A DNA stretch of 64,000 nucleotides from Methanobrevibacter ruminantium M1 (GCF_000024185.1 NC_013790.1:2045001-2109000); one strand, 5' to 3'. Positions 1 through 9,666 are shown, counted from the stretch's first letter. Notes: generated by a model not told the origin, from the sequence alone. Program-made: numbers and translations.

Positions 1-1421
1 ATTTCTTCAACAGCTTCCTTATCAACGTCATCAAGCTCTCCTACAGGATCATCATAATTTCTATCTTGAACTGCAGCAAATCTTGCAAGGTAGTCAAATA
101 CCTTTACAGCAGTTTCAGGGAATACATAGGTAGGAATTCCATTATCCCTTAAGACATCGTTAGCATTTTCAAATATAGGTCCACCCATGTTAACAGCAAT
201 GACCGGCTTGTCAAATCCACTTGCACCTTCAACAAGTGCATCGGCAATTCCATCAGCATCTGCAGATGCAGTAGGACATACCATGACAACCAATCCGTCA
301 ACATCATCAGAATCTAAAACAGCTTCTAAAGATTCCTTATATCTTATAACAGGAGCGTCACCTAAAACATCAATAGGGTTTTTAATACTTCCCTCTTCAG
401 GAACTGCCTCTTTAAGTCTTGCATTGGTCTTCTCATCAAATTTAACTAAATCCAAATTATATCTTTCCATAGCATCTACAGACAATACTCCTCCACCACC
501 TGCATTTGTAATGATGGCAAGGTTACGTCCAGTAGGCAATGGACATTTGGAGAATGCCAAACCGACATCAAACAATTCATCCATAGTTGTTACTCTAAAT
601 ACACCAGATTGCTTGAATGCTGTGTCAAACGCAATGTCACTACCTGCCAATGCACCGGTATGTGAGGATGCAGCTTCAGCACCAGCAGAACTGGAACCGG
701 ATTTCAAGATAATGACCGGTTTCTTATAGGACACTTTTCTTAAGGTTCTAACGAAGTCGTCATCTTCAGTGATTGATTCTAAGTAACAGATAACCACCGC
801 AGTCTCATCGTCATATGATAAGTATTCGATAAGCTCGATTTCGGTTGTTCCAGCCTTGTTTCCTAAACTGATAATCTTACTGAAACCAATTCCGGAAGTT
901 ACGCTCCAATCGATAATAGCTACCATCATAGCTCCACTTTGGGAAATGAATGCAATATTTCCTTCAGGAGGCATGATCTGTGAAAATGAAGCATTTAATG
1001 GAGTGTGTGAATCGGTGATACCTAAACTGTTAGGACCAATAATATTTATGCCATATTTTTCTCCTAAAGCTACAAGCTGGTTTTCTCTTTCCACACCGTC
1101 TCCGCCAATTTCCTTAAATCCTGCAGTGATGACTACCATGTTTTTAACGCCGAATTCACCACATTCTTCAACGACAGGGTTTACTAAAACACTAGGAATG
1201 GAAACAATTACAAGGTCGGGTACCTCTGGTAAGTCAGATACATTTTTATATGCTTTTAATCCTTGAATTTCATCATCTTTAGGGTTAATTGGATATATAT
1301 TTCCTTTAAAACCATCATTGATCATATTATTTACAATAATATAACCAACTTTTCCTTCAGAGTTGGAAGCTCCAACAATAGCAACAGAGTCTGGATTAAA
1401 CATCTTATTAAGATCAGTCAT
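1..1421 (-). CDS. Acetate--CoA ligase (ADP-forming) family protein, partial
   Basis: The gene starts at ATG 1421 behind an AAGGAG site and runs off the left edge, so only about 473 N-terminal residues are visible. These begin with a CoA-binding Rossmann domain (SVAIVGASNSEGKVGY near residue 12), then succinyl-CoA-ligase-like flavodoxin-type domains. FISQSGAM lies near residue 140, and SSHTGALAGSD holds the His that is phosphorylated in this family. NDP-forming acyl-CoA synthetases convert acetyl-CoA, ADP and phosphate to acetate, CoA and ATP, or run in reverse to activate acetate. The visible end reaches the linker to the ATP-grasp part, so whether that part is fused cannot be seen. The exact acyl substrate is unknown. 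Confidence 0.85.
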   Translation of the reverse strand, partial: MTDLNKMFNPDSVAIVGASNSEGKVGYIIVNNMINDGFKGNIYPINPKDDEIQGLKAYKNVSDLPEVPDLVIVSIPSVLVNPVVEECGEFGVKNMVVITAGFKEIGGDGVERENQLVALGEKYGINIIGPNSLGITDSHTPLNASFSQIMPPEGNIAFISQSGAMMVAIIDWSVTSGIGFSKIISLGNKAGTTEIELIEYLSYDDETAVVICYLESITEDDDFVRTLRKVSYKKPVIILKSGSSSAGAEAASSHTGALAGSDIAFDTAFKQSGVFRVTTMDELFDVGLAFSKCPLPTGRNLAIITNAGGGGVLSVDAMERYNLDLVKFDEKTNARLKEAVPEEGSIKNPIDVLGDAPVIRYKESLEAVLDSDDVDGLVVMVCPTASADADGIADALVEGASGFDKPVIAVNMGGPIFENANDVLRDNGIPTYVFPETAVKVFDYLARFAAVQDRNYDDPVGELDDVDKEAVEE

Positions 1422-1899
1422 AGATTTTAACTCCTTTGTCTAATTAATTTTAAATTTTAACAATTTTAATAATCCTTAACGATTAGAAGATTTTATTAAA
1501 ATTATGCATACTAAAATAATTACTATTTAGATTTCAAACATGAAATTCACATGTGAAAAATAATAATTTTATAATATAATATAGTATATGTATTTTATCA
1601 TATTTATAATGATAAATAATTAAGAATTATTTTAATGTTTATTTTACTTTAAAATTAATATTATTTATATATTTCTAAAAAATTTTTGTTTATGATATAT
1701 GAAACTGTTTTATAAATATAAAATTAATTATGGGTCAAAAATAAACAAAATTATTAAAATTTATATTAAAATCAATAATTGAATAAAAAATTAATAAAAA
1801 ATTGAATATCTAATTGGATAAAAATTGGATAAAAAAAAGAATATCTGATTGGATAAAAAAAGAAAAATCCATTAAAAAAAAAAAAAAAGTAGATTAAAA
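1422..1899. other. AT-rich gene-free stretch between acetate--CoA ligase start and cysS end
   Basis: No convincing coding potential on either strand. The right side (about 1785-1890) repeats an AATATCTRATTGGATAAAA-like unit and ends in long A runs. On the minus strand these are T runs just past the cysS stop, as expected for archaeal U-tract termination. The left part should hold the promoter of the ligase gene, but no single TATA box stands out. Confidence 0.5.
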
Positions 1900-3360
1900 T
1901 TAATCACTTACTTCAATGCCTAATGATATAAGCTTATCTCTAATTTCATCAGACAAATCATACTTCTTTTCAGCTCTTAATTTTAAACGAACATCAGCAA
2001 TTATATCTAACAATTCCGCTTCATTTCCACTGGTTTCGTCCTTATAAACAAAGAAATCGATACCTAAAATTTGGCTAATGTCCTTAAACCAGTGTTTAAT
2101 TGCTAAAAGATCATCTATAATCAAATCATCTTCTTCTAAGTCCTTATTTGATTGCTTTATAAATGAGAAAATTGCAGCAATTGCCTTTGGAGTGCTGAAA
2201 TCATCATCCATACTTGTGAAAAACTCATTTACTCCTTCTTTTAAGGCAGGGTAATTTGATTTGAAATAATCAAAATTGATTAATTCTTCATCAAATTCAT
2301 TTTCTTCCAATTCTGCTAATTTAAGAAGGTCTTCAGAGAGATTTCCCTTTTCAAATATGTCATTTATTTTCTCATCAAGATTTTCAAGATAATTCTTGAT
2401 TCTAGAGACATTCCTTTCAGCCTGATGCAAGCTTACTTCACTGAAGTCAATTGGGCTCCTATAATGGGTTAAAAGAACAAATAGCCTAAAAGTGTCTCCA
2501 GAGTATTCCTTCAATAATTCTCTGATTGTAATGAAATTACCAAGAGACTTAGACATCTTTTCTCCTGAAACATTTAAGAATCCTGTATGCATCCAATATT
2601 GAACAAGAGGCTCCTTGCCAGAGACAGCTTCCATTTGAGCAATCTCAGAGTCATGGTGAGGGAAAATAAGGTCAAGTCCTCCTCCATGAATGTCATATTG
2701 AGGGCCAAAGTACTTTTCAGTGATTGCAGTATCTTCAATATGCCAGCCAGGTCTTCCTTTACCCCAAGGGGAATCCCAAACAGGTTCTCCTGCATATTCT
2801 GGAGCTTCCCTATTTTTCCATAAGGCAAAGTCATGTGGACTTTTCTTGGAACTGTCAATATCTATCCTATGGGTTTCTAAATCTTCCAATTTACGATTGG
2901 ACAATTTTCCATAATCTTCAAACTTGGCAACTTCAAAGTAGACTCCAGTTTCAGTAACATAAGCATATCCCTTATCTATAAGCCTTTGGATCTGATCTAA
3001 GATTTCTTCTATGTGGTCAGTTGCCCTTGCAAAATAGTTTACGCTTGTAACATTTAATGCAGCCATATCTTCTATAAATCTCTTTTCAAACTTCTCAGCT
3101 AAGTATTTAGAATCTATGCCGCTTTCTTTTGCACGATTAATAATCTTATCATCAATATCTGTAATGTTTTGCAAGTAGAATACTGAATATCCCTTAAATT
3201 CAAGATACCTCTTGATTGTATCAAAGGATATGTAGGTCCTTCCATGACCTATATGAGCATCATCATAAACTGTAGGGCCACATACAAAGAGTTTGATCTT
3301 ATCTGCGAATAATGTGTTCAACTCTCCTTTTTCCCTTGTCATTGTACTATAAATTTCCAT
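1900..3360 (-). CDS. cysS: Cysteinyl-tRNA synthetase
   Basis: This 486-residue protein charges tRNA-Cys with cysteine in the cytoplasm. The class I signature is clear: FVCGPTVYDDAHIGHGR contains the HIGH motif near residue 37, and KMSKSLGN is near residue 268. The zinc-binding Cys of FVCGPTVYD, the GWHIED segment and HHDSEIAQ are also present. Length is normal for CysRS. The start ATG is preceded by AAGGAGATATA. The gene follows the cysE/regulator genes on the same strand, placing direct charging of free cysteine beside cysteine synthesis. That makes sense if this methanogen relies on CysRS rather than only on the SepRS/SepCysS indirect route. Confidence 0.96.
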   Translation of the reverse strand: MEIYSTMTREKGELNTLFADKIKLFVCGPTVYDDAHIGHGRTYISFDTIKRYLEFKGYSVFYLQNITDIDDKIINRAKESGIDSKYLAEKFEKRFIEDMAALNVTSVNYFARATDHIEEILDQIQRLIDKGYAYVTETGVYFEVAKFEDYGKLSNRKLEDLETHRIDIDSSKKSPHDFALWKNREAPEYAGEPVWDSPWGKGRPGWHIEDTAITEKYFGPQYDIHGGGLDLIFPHHDSEIAQMEAVSGKEPLVQYWMHTGFLNVSGEKMSKSLGNFITIRELLKEYSGDTFRLFVLLTHYRSPIDFSEVSLHQAERNVSRIKNYLENLDEKINDIFEKGNLSEDLLKLAELEENEFDEELINFDYFKSNYPALKEGVNEFFTSMDDDFSTPKAIAAIFSFIKQSNKDLEEDDLIIDDLLAIKHWFKDISQILGIDFFVYKDETSGNEAELLDIIADVRLKLRAEKKYDLSDEIRDKLISLGIEVSD

Positions 3361-3399
3361 TATATCTCCTTAAAACTAATTTTAATAAAAATAGGATAA

Positions 3400-3566
3400 A
3401 AATAACTATTTAAACATAATCTAACTAAATCAACGAAAATAATTATCTAAACATAATCTAACTAAATCAATGAAAATAACTATGTAAACATAATCTAACT
3501 AAATCAATGAAAATAACTATGTAAACATAATCTAACTAAATCAATGAAAATAACTATTTAAACATG
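3400..3566. repeat. 37-bp tandem repeat, about 4.4 copies
   Basis: The core TAAACATAATCTAACTAAAT recurs at 3411, 3448, 3485 and 3522, with a partial copy at 3559: an exact 37-bp period with few substitutions. It fills the gap between the HTH regulator stop (3686) and the cysS start (3360). It is probably a minisatellite in the 3' region of the regulator gene. Confidence 0.9.
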
Positions 3567-3685
3567 ATTTGAAATAATTAAATAAAATTTTAAAAAATAC
3601 CTTATTAAATATAAAAATATGGCTGAAATTAGTTAAAATAAAGTCAAATCAACTAATATTCCAGCAATAGATAAAAAAAATAATA

Positions 3686-4066
3686 TTATAATAAATGTGC
3701 CTCTGAACCTAAACATGCTTGGCAATCTGCAGGCATATGTCCTTTTTCCTTATGGATTTGACAGATTACGTCTTCTGTTTTGATTCTTTTACATATATAA
3801 CAGGTACGTGGAATTATATCAAATTTGGTTGCGGTACCATCATTTAAGTCATTAGCAAATTCTTGAATCAATGCCTTAACATCATCATTAAACCCAATTC
3901 CGCTGCCTCTTTTATCAGTTAAATACTGGGATACAGCTGGTTGAGTAATATCCATTAATTCAGATATCTTTTTCTGTTTCATGCCTAATTTTAATAAGTC
4001 TTTAGCTAATTCAGATCTTATGGCTGGTATGATATACCATACTACCATTTCACAAGGTGGTTTCAT
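3686..4066 (-). CDS. Helix-turn-helix regulator with C-terminal Cys/His motif (COG2522-like)
   Basis: This 126-residue protein has an XRE-type HTH at about residues 15-55 (RSELAKDLLKLGMKQKKISE, then ITQPAVSQYL), which should bind DNA. The C-terminal third carries RTCYICKRI, DVICQIH and MPADCQACLG, two CxxC pairs plus extra Cys and His. These could bind zinc or an iron-sulfur cluster, or act as thiol sensors. A further Cys is at residue 5 (PPCEMVVWY). The architecture resembles archaeal COG2522 regulators. The start ATG follows GGAGG. It sits between cysE and cysS, so a thiol or cysteine-responsive role for the cluster is plausible, though no operator was identified. Confidence 0.75.
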   Translation of the reverse strand: MKPPCEMVVWYIIPAIRSELAKDLLKLGMKQKKISELMDITQPAVSQYLTDKRGSGIGFNDDVKALIQEFANDLNDGTATKFDIIPRTCYICKRIKTEDVICQIHKEKGHMPADCQACLGSEAHLL

Positions 4067-4143
4067 AAAATACCTCCTAATCGCTTAATATTTTTTATAT
4101 CATTAATATACATTTAACGTATAAAACAAATAATGAAGACCAA

Positions 4144-4884
4144 TCATTCATCTTCAATAATATTATTCAACTTATAAAAAGACTTTTCATCAGCGCCCTT
4201 AAATACCTCTTCAACTTTAGGGTCATGACTAAATTCAACATGATCGATATCGTGAAAGTGGCTTAGAATATTGATTCTTTTTTCAAGCTCTTCCTGACGT
4301 TCGAAAAGCAAATCAATAGCTGATGAGACAGGGTCTGGGAATTCGTGCTCTAAATCCAAAACACATTTACGGTCTTCATGAATGATTCTGCTTGGAACAC
4401 CAACTGCTGTAGCTCCCCTTGGAACATCCTGCAATACGACTGCTCCAGCTCCAATTTTAGAGGAACATCCTAATGTAATGTTTCCTAAAACCTTTGCTCC
4501 GGAGCCTATTACAACAGCATCTTCAACAGTAGGGTGTCTTTTTCCTTTGCTTAAACTTGTTCCACCAAGAACGACTCCTTGGTAAATCAAAACATCATCA
4601 CCAACAATAGTTGTCTCACCGATTACAATTCCCATTCCATGATCAATAAACACTCTTTTTCCTATTTGAGCACCAGGGTGGATTTCAATTCCTGTGAGGA
4701 ATCTTGAAATCTGTGAGAAGAATCTTCCCCAAAATGGCAAATTATGAGTCCAAAGCCAATGATTCCATCTGTGCAAAAGAATAGCCCATATTCCAGGATA
4801 ACAGCAAAGAATCTCTAAGCTACTTCTTGCAGCAGGGTCTCTTGCTTTTGCAGCTTGCAGATCATCTTTTAAATCATCAAACAT
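4144..4884 (-). CDS. cysE: Serine O-acetyltransferase
   Basis: This 246-residue enzyme transfers acetyl from acetyl-CoA to L-serine, giving O-acetylserine, the substrate of CysK. The N-terminal helical part is followed by a left-handed beta-helix of hexapeptide repeats (about residues 65-170). Hallmarks are GIEIHPGAQIGKRVFIDHG with the catalytic His, GIVIGE, GVVLGGTS, KRHP and GAVVLQDVP. After about residue 180 there is an acidic tail longer than in short bacterial CysE. The start ATG is preceded by GGTGAAATT. It lies downstream of cysK on the same strand, separated by a 444-bp gap, so it may have its own promoter. Confidence 0.94.
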   Translation of the reverse strand: MFDDLKDDLQAAKARDPAARSSLEILCCYPGIWAILLHRWNHWLWTHNLPFWGRFFSQISRFLTGIEIHPGAQIGKRVFIDHGMGIVIGETTIVGDDVLIYQGVVLGGTSLSKGKRHPTVEDAVVIGSGAKVLGNITLGCSSKIGAGAVVLQDVPRGATAVGVPSRIIHEDRKCVLDLEHEFPDPVSSAIDLLFERQEELEKRINILSHFHDIDHVEFSHDPKVEEVFKGADEKSFYKLNNIIEDE

Positions 4885-5328
4885 AATTTCACCATCTTTT
4901 TAAAGAATCTTATCTAAAATAAAACTTTATTGAATTTTAATTTAAAATACATTTTTATTTTAAATAATTCACTATTGTTATTAGAATATTCATATATTTA
5001 TAACTAATTTAATATAAACTTAACACAAGTTATATAATAACAAAGTTATATTTTATCGCTCTTAATATATAAACTATTTTAAAAATAATTATTTAAGGAG
5101 ATATAAATTATAAAAATAGTTTTAAAAATGATTTTAAAAAATAAAATATACTATTGTTTCAATAAGAAAAAAATAATAAGATATTCCTATTTCAATAAGA
5201 AAAAATAATAATATGCTCCTATTTCAATAAGAAAAAAAATAAATAAAAGTTTATTTTTTAAAATAAAACTCTTAAAAATGATTTAAACAAATAAACCAAT
5301 ATTTAAGAGTTATTTATAAATAAAAAAA
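4885..5328. other. AT-rich gap between cysK and cysE with a 32/33-bp repeat
   Basis: No gene is seen. TTTCAATAAG recurs at 5157, 5190 and 5222 within a 32-33-bp imperfect tandem repeat. On the minus strand each unit carries a run of about seven to nine T, just downstream of the cysK stop. The arrangement suits repeated U-tract terminators for cysK. The cysE promoter should lie in the left part but is not resolvable. Confidence 0.6.
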
Positions 5329-6285
5329 TTAGAATAAGTCTCCAAAGACCCATTCAGTAGACAAGTATCTCTCACCAGTGTCTGGCAAGATAACTACAAT
5401 AGTTTTTCCTTTGTTTTCAGGACGTTTAGCAAGCTCTAATCCGGCCCAAGTAGCTGCACCTGAAGATATACCTGTAAAGATACCTTCTTCTCTTGCAAGT
5501 CTAAGAAGAGTGTTTCCAGCGTCTTCATCCTTAACTGGAACGACCTCATCAATTAGGTCCACATCCAATACATCTGGAACGAAACCTGGTCCGATACCTT
5601 GGATTTTATGAGGTCCTTTTTCTCCTTTTCCTAAAGTCTGAGAACTTGCAGGCTCTACAGCAACTGCCTTAAATTCAGCCTTTAAAGGCTTAATGTATTG
5701 AGCAATACCTGTTACAGTTCCGCCGGTTCCAGCTGCAGATACGACAATATCCACTTCACCATCAGTGTCCCTCCAGATTTCAGGACCTGTAGTCAATCTG
5801 TGTATTTCAGAGTTTGCCTTGTTTTCAAACTGCTGTGGCATAAATGAATTTGGAGTGCTTTCAGCCAACTCTTTAGCCTTAGCAATAGCTCCGCCCATAC
5901 CTTCACTACCTGGAGTGAGGACAATTTCAGCACCGAAGACTGCTAAAAGCTTTCTTCTTTCAATAGACATGGTCTCAGGCATGGTTAAAATTAATTTATA
6001 GCCTTTTGCAGCTGCTACAAAGGAAAGACCAATACCAGTGTTACCGCTGGTAGGTTCAATAATTACTGAATCTTCCTTAAGCAATCCGTCTTTCTCTGCA
6101 GTTTCAATTAAGTTTACTGCTATACGATCTTTAATACTACTTACAGGATTAAAAGATTCTACTTTTACAAGCACTTCTGCTTCTAATCCTTCTGTTAATC
6201 TGTTTAATCTTACAAGAGGAGTGTTTCCAATAGCTTCAGTCATATCGTTAGCTATGCCTCTTTTTAGTTCTGGAATATTCACCAT
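5329..6285 (-). CDS. cysK: Cysteine synthase (O-acetylserine sulfhydrylase)
   Basis: This 318-residue PLP enzyme makes cysteine from O-acetylserine and sulfide. The PLP lysine lies in [11 protein letters not shown] (near residue 47). The phosphate-binding loop [12 protein letters not shown] and the later GTGGTVTGI glycine loop are present, as is TGISSGAA near the C-terminus. Length is typical of CysK/CysM. I place the start at ATG 6285, which is preceded by GGTGTGAT. An in-frame GTG nine bases upstream is less well spaced. With cysE and cysS it forms a cysteine production and use cluster. Sulfide assimilation of this type is patchy in methanogens, so an old transfer is possible. Confidence 0.95.
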   Translation of the reverse strand: MVNIPELKRGIANDMTEAIGNTPLVRLNRLTEGLEAEVLVKVESFNPVSSIKDRIAVNLIETAEKDGLLKEDSVIIEPTSGNTGIGLSFVAAAKGYKLILTMPETMSIERRKLLAVFGAEIVLTPGSEGMGGAIAKAKELAESTPNSFMPQQFENKANSEIHRLTTGPEIWRDTDGEVDIVVSAAGTGGTVTGIAQYIKPLKAEFKAVAVEPASSQTLGKGEKGPHKIQGIGPGFVPDVLDVDLIDEVVPVKDEDAGNTLLRLAREEGIFTGISSGAATWAGLELAKRPENKGKTIVVILPDTGERYLSTEWVFGDLF

Positions 6286-6895
6286 AATAATCACACCATA
6301 ATAATTTTATAATAAAAATAATCATTTGACTTAGAAATAGATAATTATATACATTTTCAATACTAAATCAATAATTATATATTAAATTCATATTTTATAT
6401 TTAAATTTAATATTAATTTGCCAATTAATATTTATACAAAATCACATTTTTAATATTTGTTATCATAAAGAATTTTAGGCTTTATATAAAATTTATATAA
6501 TTTATATAGAATTTAATATAATTTTTAATATCAGCAAAAAAATGTTTTAGAGCTTTAATCGCTTAATTTACAATGATATATTAAGTTATATGATTAGGAC
6601 ATAATATTTCTTAAATTGAATTTAAGAAACTTGAATTAATAAGATATTTAATTTCTTGATTAAAAATTCTAAAACAAACTTTTACTGATATAAAAAAATA
6701 ACAATTGTTATATTTTAACGATTGTTATATTATAGTTGATTATGATAGTATATAAATATTTCTATGAAAACAGAGATTTTTAATAAGATAAATTGAAAAT
6801 ATATCTTTAAATGGGGATAAATGCACCCTCTAAAAATATTTAATCTTAAAAAAAAGGATTAATTTCCATTTAAAAATCTTAAAAAAGATGATAAA
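6286..6895. other. Divergent promoter region between cysK and ogt
   Basis: A 610-bp AT-rich gap separates oppositely oriented genes. It must contain the cysK promoter (minus) and the ogt promoter (plus). The only distinct elements are the paired palindromes at 6699-6727 and the TATA box near 6748-6762, listed separately. The rest is A/T-rich without clear structure. Confidence 0.6.
6699..6762 (+). promoter_or_regulatory. Paired palindromic operator plus TATA box upstream of ogt
   Basis: TAACAATTGTTA at 6699-6710 is a perfect 12-bp palindrome. The related TAACGATTGTTA at 6716-6727 starts 17 bp later. Downstream, GTATATAAATATTTC (6748-6762) is a good archaeal TATA box facing ogt. This arrangement suggests a dimeric regulator binding two sites just upstream of the promoter. 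The factor is unknown. Confidence 0.5.
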
Positions 6896-7501
6896 ATGAC
6901 TCTCTTTAAATACATTATAACTTCAAGCCCTATTGGAGAAATAACAATCATTTGGAGGAAAAAACCACAATTCCAAATTGAAGAAATTATTATTTCCAAT
7001 CCAAATCAGACATCATCACAAATAGCTAAAGAAAAATACGAAAAAGAAGGAGAATTAGCTATTAATAAAAAGTCAAAACAATTAAATAAGGTCTTAAGGG
7101 AAATGGAGAATTACTTTAATGAAAAGGACTATAAATTCTCCCTTAAATATCTTAATCTAGATAAATTAAAACCATTTCAAAGAGCTGTGCTTGAAGCTGA
7201 ATTCAAGACTGAAAAAGGAACTGTAAATACCTATAAAGACCTTGCAAAGGAAATTGGAAGTCCTAAAGCATATAGGGCAGTTGGAAGTGCACTTGCTAAA
7301 AATCCATTTCCAATCATCATTCCATGCCATAGAACAGTAAAAGGAGATAGGACAATTGGAGGATTCAGCGGATTTGCAGGAGGTCTTGAATCTAAGAAAA
7401 CACTTCTTGAATTGGATGGTTTAATGATTCAAGGCAAAAAAATAGTTGGAGATAGTCCTATAATTTCACTGGATAAGACTTCTCAAACAAAACTGGTTTA
7501 A
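6896..7501 (+). CDS. ogt: Methylated-DNA--protein-cysteine methyltransferase
   Basis: This 201-residue protein repairs O6-alkylguanine by moving the alkyl group to its own cysteine. The acceptor sits in IPCHRTVKGDRTIGGFSGF near residue 140. The helix-turn-helix DNA-reading part precedes it (FQRAVLEAEFKTEKGTVNTY, then GSPKAYRAVGSALAKNPFP). The N-terminal 75 residues are Lys/Glu/Asn-rich and poorly conserved, as in archaeal Ogt proteins. The site before the ATG is weak. The last codons (TSQTKLV) are part of a 46-bp tandem repeat that continues past the stop. Confidence 0.94.
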   Translation: MTLFKYIITSSPIGEITIIWRKKPQFQIEEIIISNPNQTSSQIAKEKYEKEGELAINKKSKQLNKVLREMENYFNEKDYKFSLKYLNLDKLKPFQRAVLEAEFKTEKGTVNTYKDLAKEIGSPKAYRAVGSALAKNPFPIIIPCHRTVKGDRTIGGFSGFAGGLESKKTLLELDGLMIQGKKIVGDSPIISLDKTSQTKLV

Positions 7502-7622
7502 AAACAATAAGTAAAGTAGATACGACTATCAAACAAAACTGGTTTAAAAACAATAAGTAAAGTAGATACGACTATCAAACAAAACTGGTTTAAAAACAAT
7601 AAGTAAAGTAAATACGATTTCT
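7484..7622. repeat. 46-bp tandem repeat, three copies, overlapping the ogt 3' end
   Basis: CAAACAAAACTGGTTTAAAA starts at 7484, 7530 and 7576, an exact 46-bp period. The first copy includes the last ogt codons and stop, so the gene end has been duplicated twice into the intergenic space. The third copy degenerates after CAATAAGTAAAGTA. Confidence 0.95.
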
Positions 7623-7647
7623 CAAAAAAAAGTTTAATGGCTTGATA

Positions 7648-8280
7648 CTATTCTAATTTACTCACATCATAGTCACAAAGATCACTAATAGGACATTTAT
7701 CACATTGAGGGCCAATAGGCCTGCAGATAGTCTGACCAAACTGAACCATCAAATCATTCAAGTCAACCCATAAGTCCTTTGGAACCTTTTCCATTAAAAC
7801 CTGTTCGGTTTCCTCTGGATCCTTTGTATCAGCAATTCCCCACCTGTTGGATATTCTATGAACATGAGTATCAACAGGAATAGCTGCATCCTGGAATGCA
7901 AAAACAATCACACAATTAGCTGTTTTTCTCCCTACACCTGGAAGCTTTAGCATCTCATCCATTTCTCTTGGAACTTCCCCGCCATATTGGTCTATCAATA
8001 TCCTTGAAACCTCTAAAATACGAGCTGCCTTTACCCTATAAAATCCTGCAGGCTTGATTAGCTCTTGAACATGCTCAACAGGAGCATCAGCAACTGCGTA
8101 AATATCTGGATAAACTTCAAATAAAGCGTTTGCAGCTTGATCTGTATTTTCATCCCTTGTCCTTTGAGATAAAATTGTTCTAATCAATACCTTGTATGGG
8201 TCATGGTCATGAAAAGTACGGATAGTATAAACTTCATTTAATCTCCTAAAGATCTCTCTTATTTTCTCTTCATCATTCAT
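7648..8280 (-). CDS. nth: Endonuclease III (DNA glycosylase/AP lyase)
   Basis: This 210-residue base-excision-repair enzyme removes oxidised pyrimidines and cleaves AP sites. The HhH motif LPGVGRKTANCVI carries the catalytic Lys, and VDTHVHR carries the catalytic Asp. The 4Fe-4S cysteines appear in order at the C-terminus (CRPIGPQCDKCPISDLC). I choose ATG 8280 because GAGAGG precedes it at good spacing. An ATG 15 bases upstream (8295) has no such site. It starts 18 bp after the aroA stop on the same strand, so the two are probably cotranscribed. Confidence 0.95.
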   Translation of the reverse strand: MNDEEKIREIFRRLNEVYTIRTFHDHDPYKVLIRTILSQRTRDENTDQAANALFEVYPDIYAVADAPVEHVQELIKPAGFYRVKAARILEVSRILIDQYGGEVPREMDEMLKLPGVGRKTANCVIVFAFQDAAIPVDTHVHRISNRWGIADTKDPEETEQVLMEKVPKDLWVDLNDLMVQFGQTICRPIGPQCDKCPISDLCDYDVSKLE

Positions 8281-8298
8281 TTTAAATCCTCTCATTAT

Positions 8299-9666
8299 TT
8301 ATTTAAGCTCCAAATCTATTCCAATCTCTGCCATAGCCTCTATAAAATTAGGGAATGAAACATCAAAGCATTCGCCATTTTCCACTTCAACATCATGTTT
8401 CAATCCAATCAATGAAAATGCCATAGCCAATCTATGGTCTCCATGAGACTCTACAATTCCATCTGAAATTGTATTTCCGTAGATAGTCATTCCATCTTCA
8501 AATTCCTCAAGTTTGCATCCTAATTTTTCAAGTTCCCTGCATGTAGTATCTATCCTATCGGTTTCCTTTAATCTGCCATGCTTTACTCCAGATATGGTTG
8601 TTTTTCCTTCTGCAAGTGCTCCAAGAACCGCTACAGTAAGGAGTAAGTCTGGAGCATTTGATAGGTTTACATCAATTCCCTTTAAGTTTCCATCAGACCT
8701 TAAAGAAACATAATCATCAAAAACAGTGACATTTGCACCCATTTCCTCTAAAATATCCAGAATTAACTTATCTCCCTGCTTGGAATCAGCGAATAAGTTT
8801 TGAACTCTTATATATCCACCTGCAATAGCTGTTGCTGCAAGCAAATAAGATGCAGATGAGAAATCTCCTTCAACAATATAATCACTTGCAATGTATTTTT
8901 GAGGCTTTACAATGAATTTAACCCCCAAACAATCAGTATGTTCTTTCTTGCAGGTTTCATGGAATTGATACTCTTCCTCTTCAACGGATATTCCGAATTT
9001 TTCCAAAATGGAAATGGTCATGTCAACATAAGGCTTTGATACAAATTCAGGATAAACCTCAAGCTCCACACCATTCTCAGATAAAGGAGCAGAAATAAGA
9101 ATGGAAGAGATAAATTGAGAGCTGATGCTTCCCAAAATGTCTGTCTGTCCTCCTTCATATCCTGGATAAATCTTAAGAGGAGCCTTATTGTTTTCATTCA
9201 ATGACTCTATCTTAACACCTAAAGTCTCCAATGCATCAATCAATGCACCCATAGGCCTTGTCTTAAGTGAATCGTCACCTGTAAATATCACTTCATTGTC
9301 AGATAAGGCTGCTACGCTTGTCATGATTCTAAGTGTGGTTCCAGAGTTTGCAAGATCAATCATGTCAGAAGAAGGGTCGTCACTAACATTATGCAATTTA
9401 CCCCCAGTTCCATAAACTTCCAAATAGTCAACTGTCTGACTTTTATCTCCCTTTAAGATGATTTCTTTCTTTTTATCTATCCTTGCCCCAAGGGCTTCAC
9501 ATGCCCTAATGGTTGATAGGACATCTTCAGAGTACAATACATCAAAGAGCTTGGATTTGCCTTCAGATAAAGAGGCAAGAATAACTGCCCTATGACTATA
9601 GCTTTTAGAGGATGGCGCTTTAACAGTTCCATTGATTTTAGAAAAGTTTTTTATTTTAAGATTCAT
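8299..9666 (-). CDS. aroA: 3-phosphoshikimate 1-carboxyvinyltransferase (EPSP synthase)
   Basis: This 455-residue enzyme joins shikimate-3-phosphate and phosphoenolpyruvate in the shikimate pathway to aromatic amino acids. KSYSHRAVILASLSEG near residue 21 carries the substrate-binding Lys, Ser and Arg. NSGTTLRIM is the PEP-binding loop, SSQFISS lies mid-chain, and ESHGDHRLAMAFSL is near the C-terminus. Two short insertions (around residues 70-80 and 225-240) make it slightly longer than bacterial AroA. The start ATG follows AAAGGA at a rather long distance. It probably forms an operon with nth downstream. Confidence 0.96.
   Translation of the reverse strand: MNLKIKNFSKINGTVKAPSSKSYSHRAVILASLSEGKSKLFDVLYSEDVLSTIRACEALGARIDKKKEIILKGDKSQTVDYLEVYGTGGKLHNVSDDPSSDMIDLANSGTTLRIMTSVAALSDNEVIFTGDDSLKTRPMGALIDALETLGVKIESLNENNKAPLKIYPGYEGGQTDILGSISSQFISSILISAPLSENGVELEVYPEFVSKPYVDMTISILEKFGISVEEEEYQFHETCKKEHTDCLGVKFIVKPQKYIASDYIVEGDFSSASYLLAATAIAGGYIRVQNLFADSKQGDKLILDILEEMGANVTVFDDYVSLRSDGNLKGIDVNLSNAPDLLLTVAVLGALAEGKTTISGVKHGRLKETDRIDTTCRELEKLGCKLEEFEDGMTIYGNTISDGIVESHGDHRLAMAFSLIGLKHDVEVENGECFDVSFPNFIEAMAEIGIDLELK

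Noticed and set aside
187-1266. Plus-strand frames over the left-edge gene
   Set aside because: They are the antisense shadow of the acetate--CoA ligase frame, which has clear family motifs and a ribosome site.
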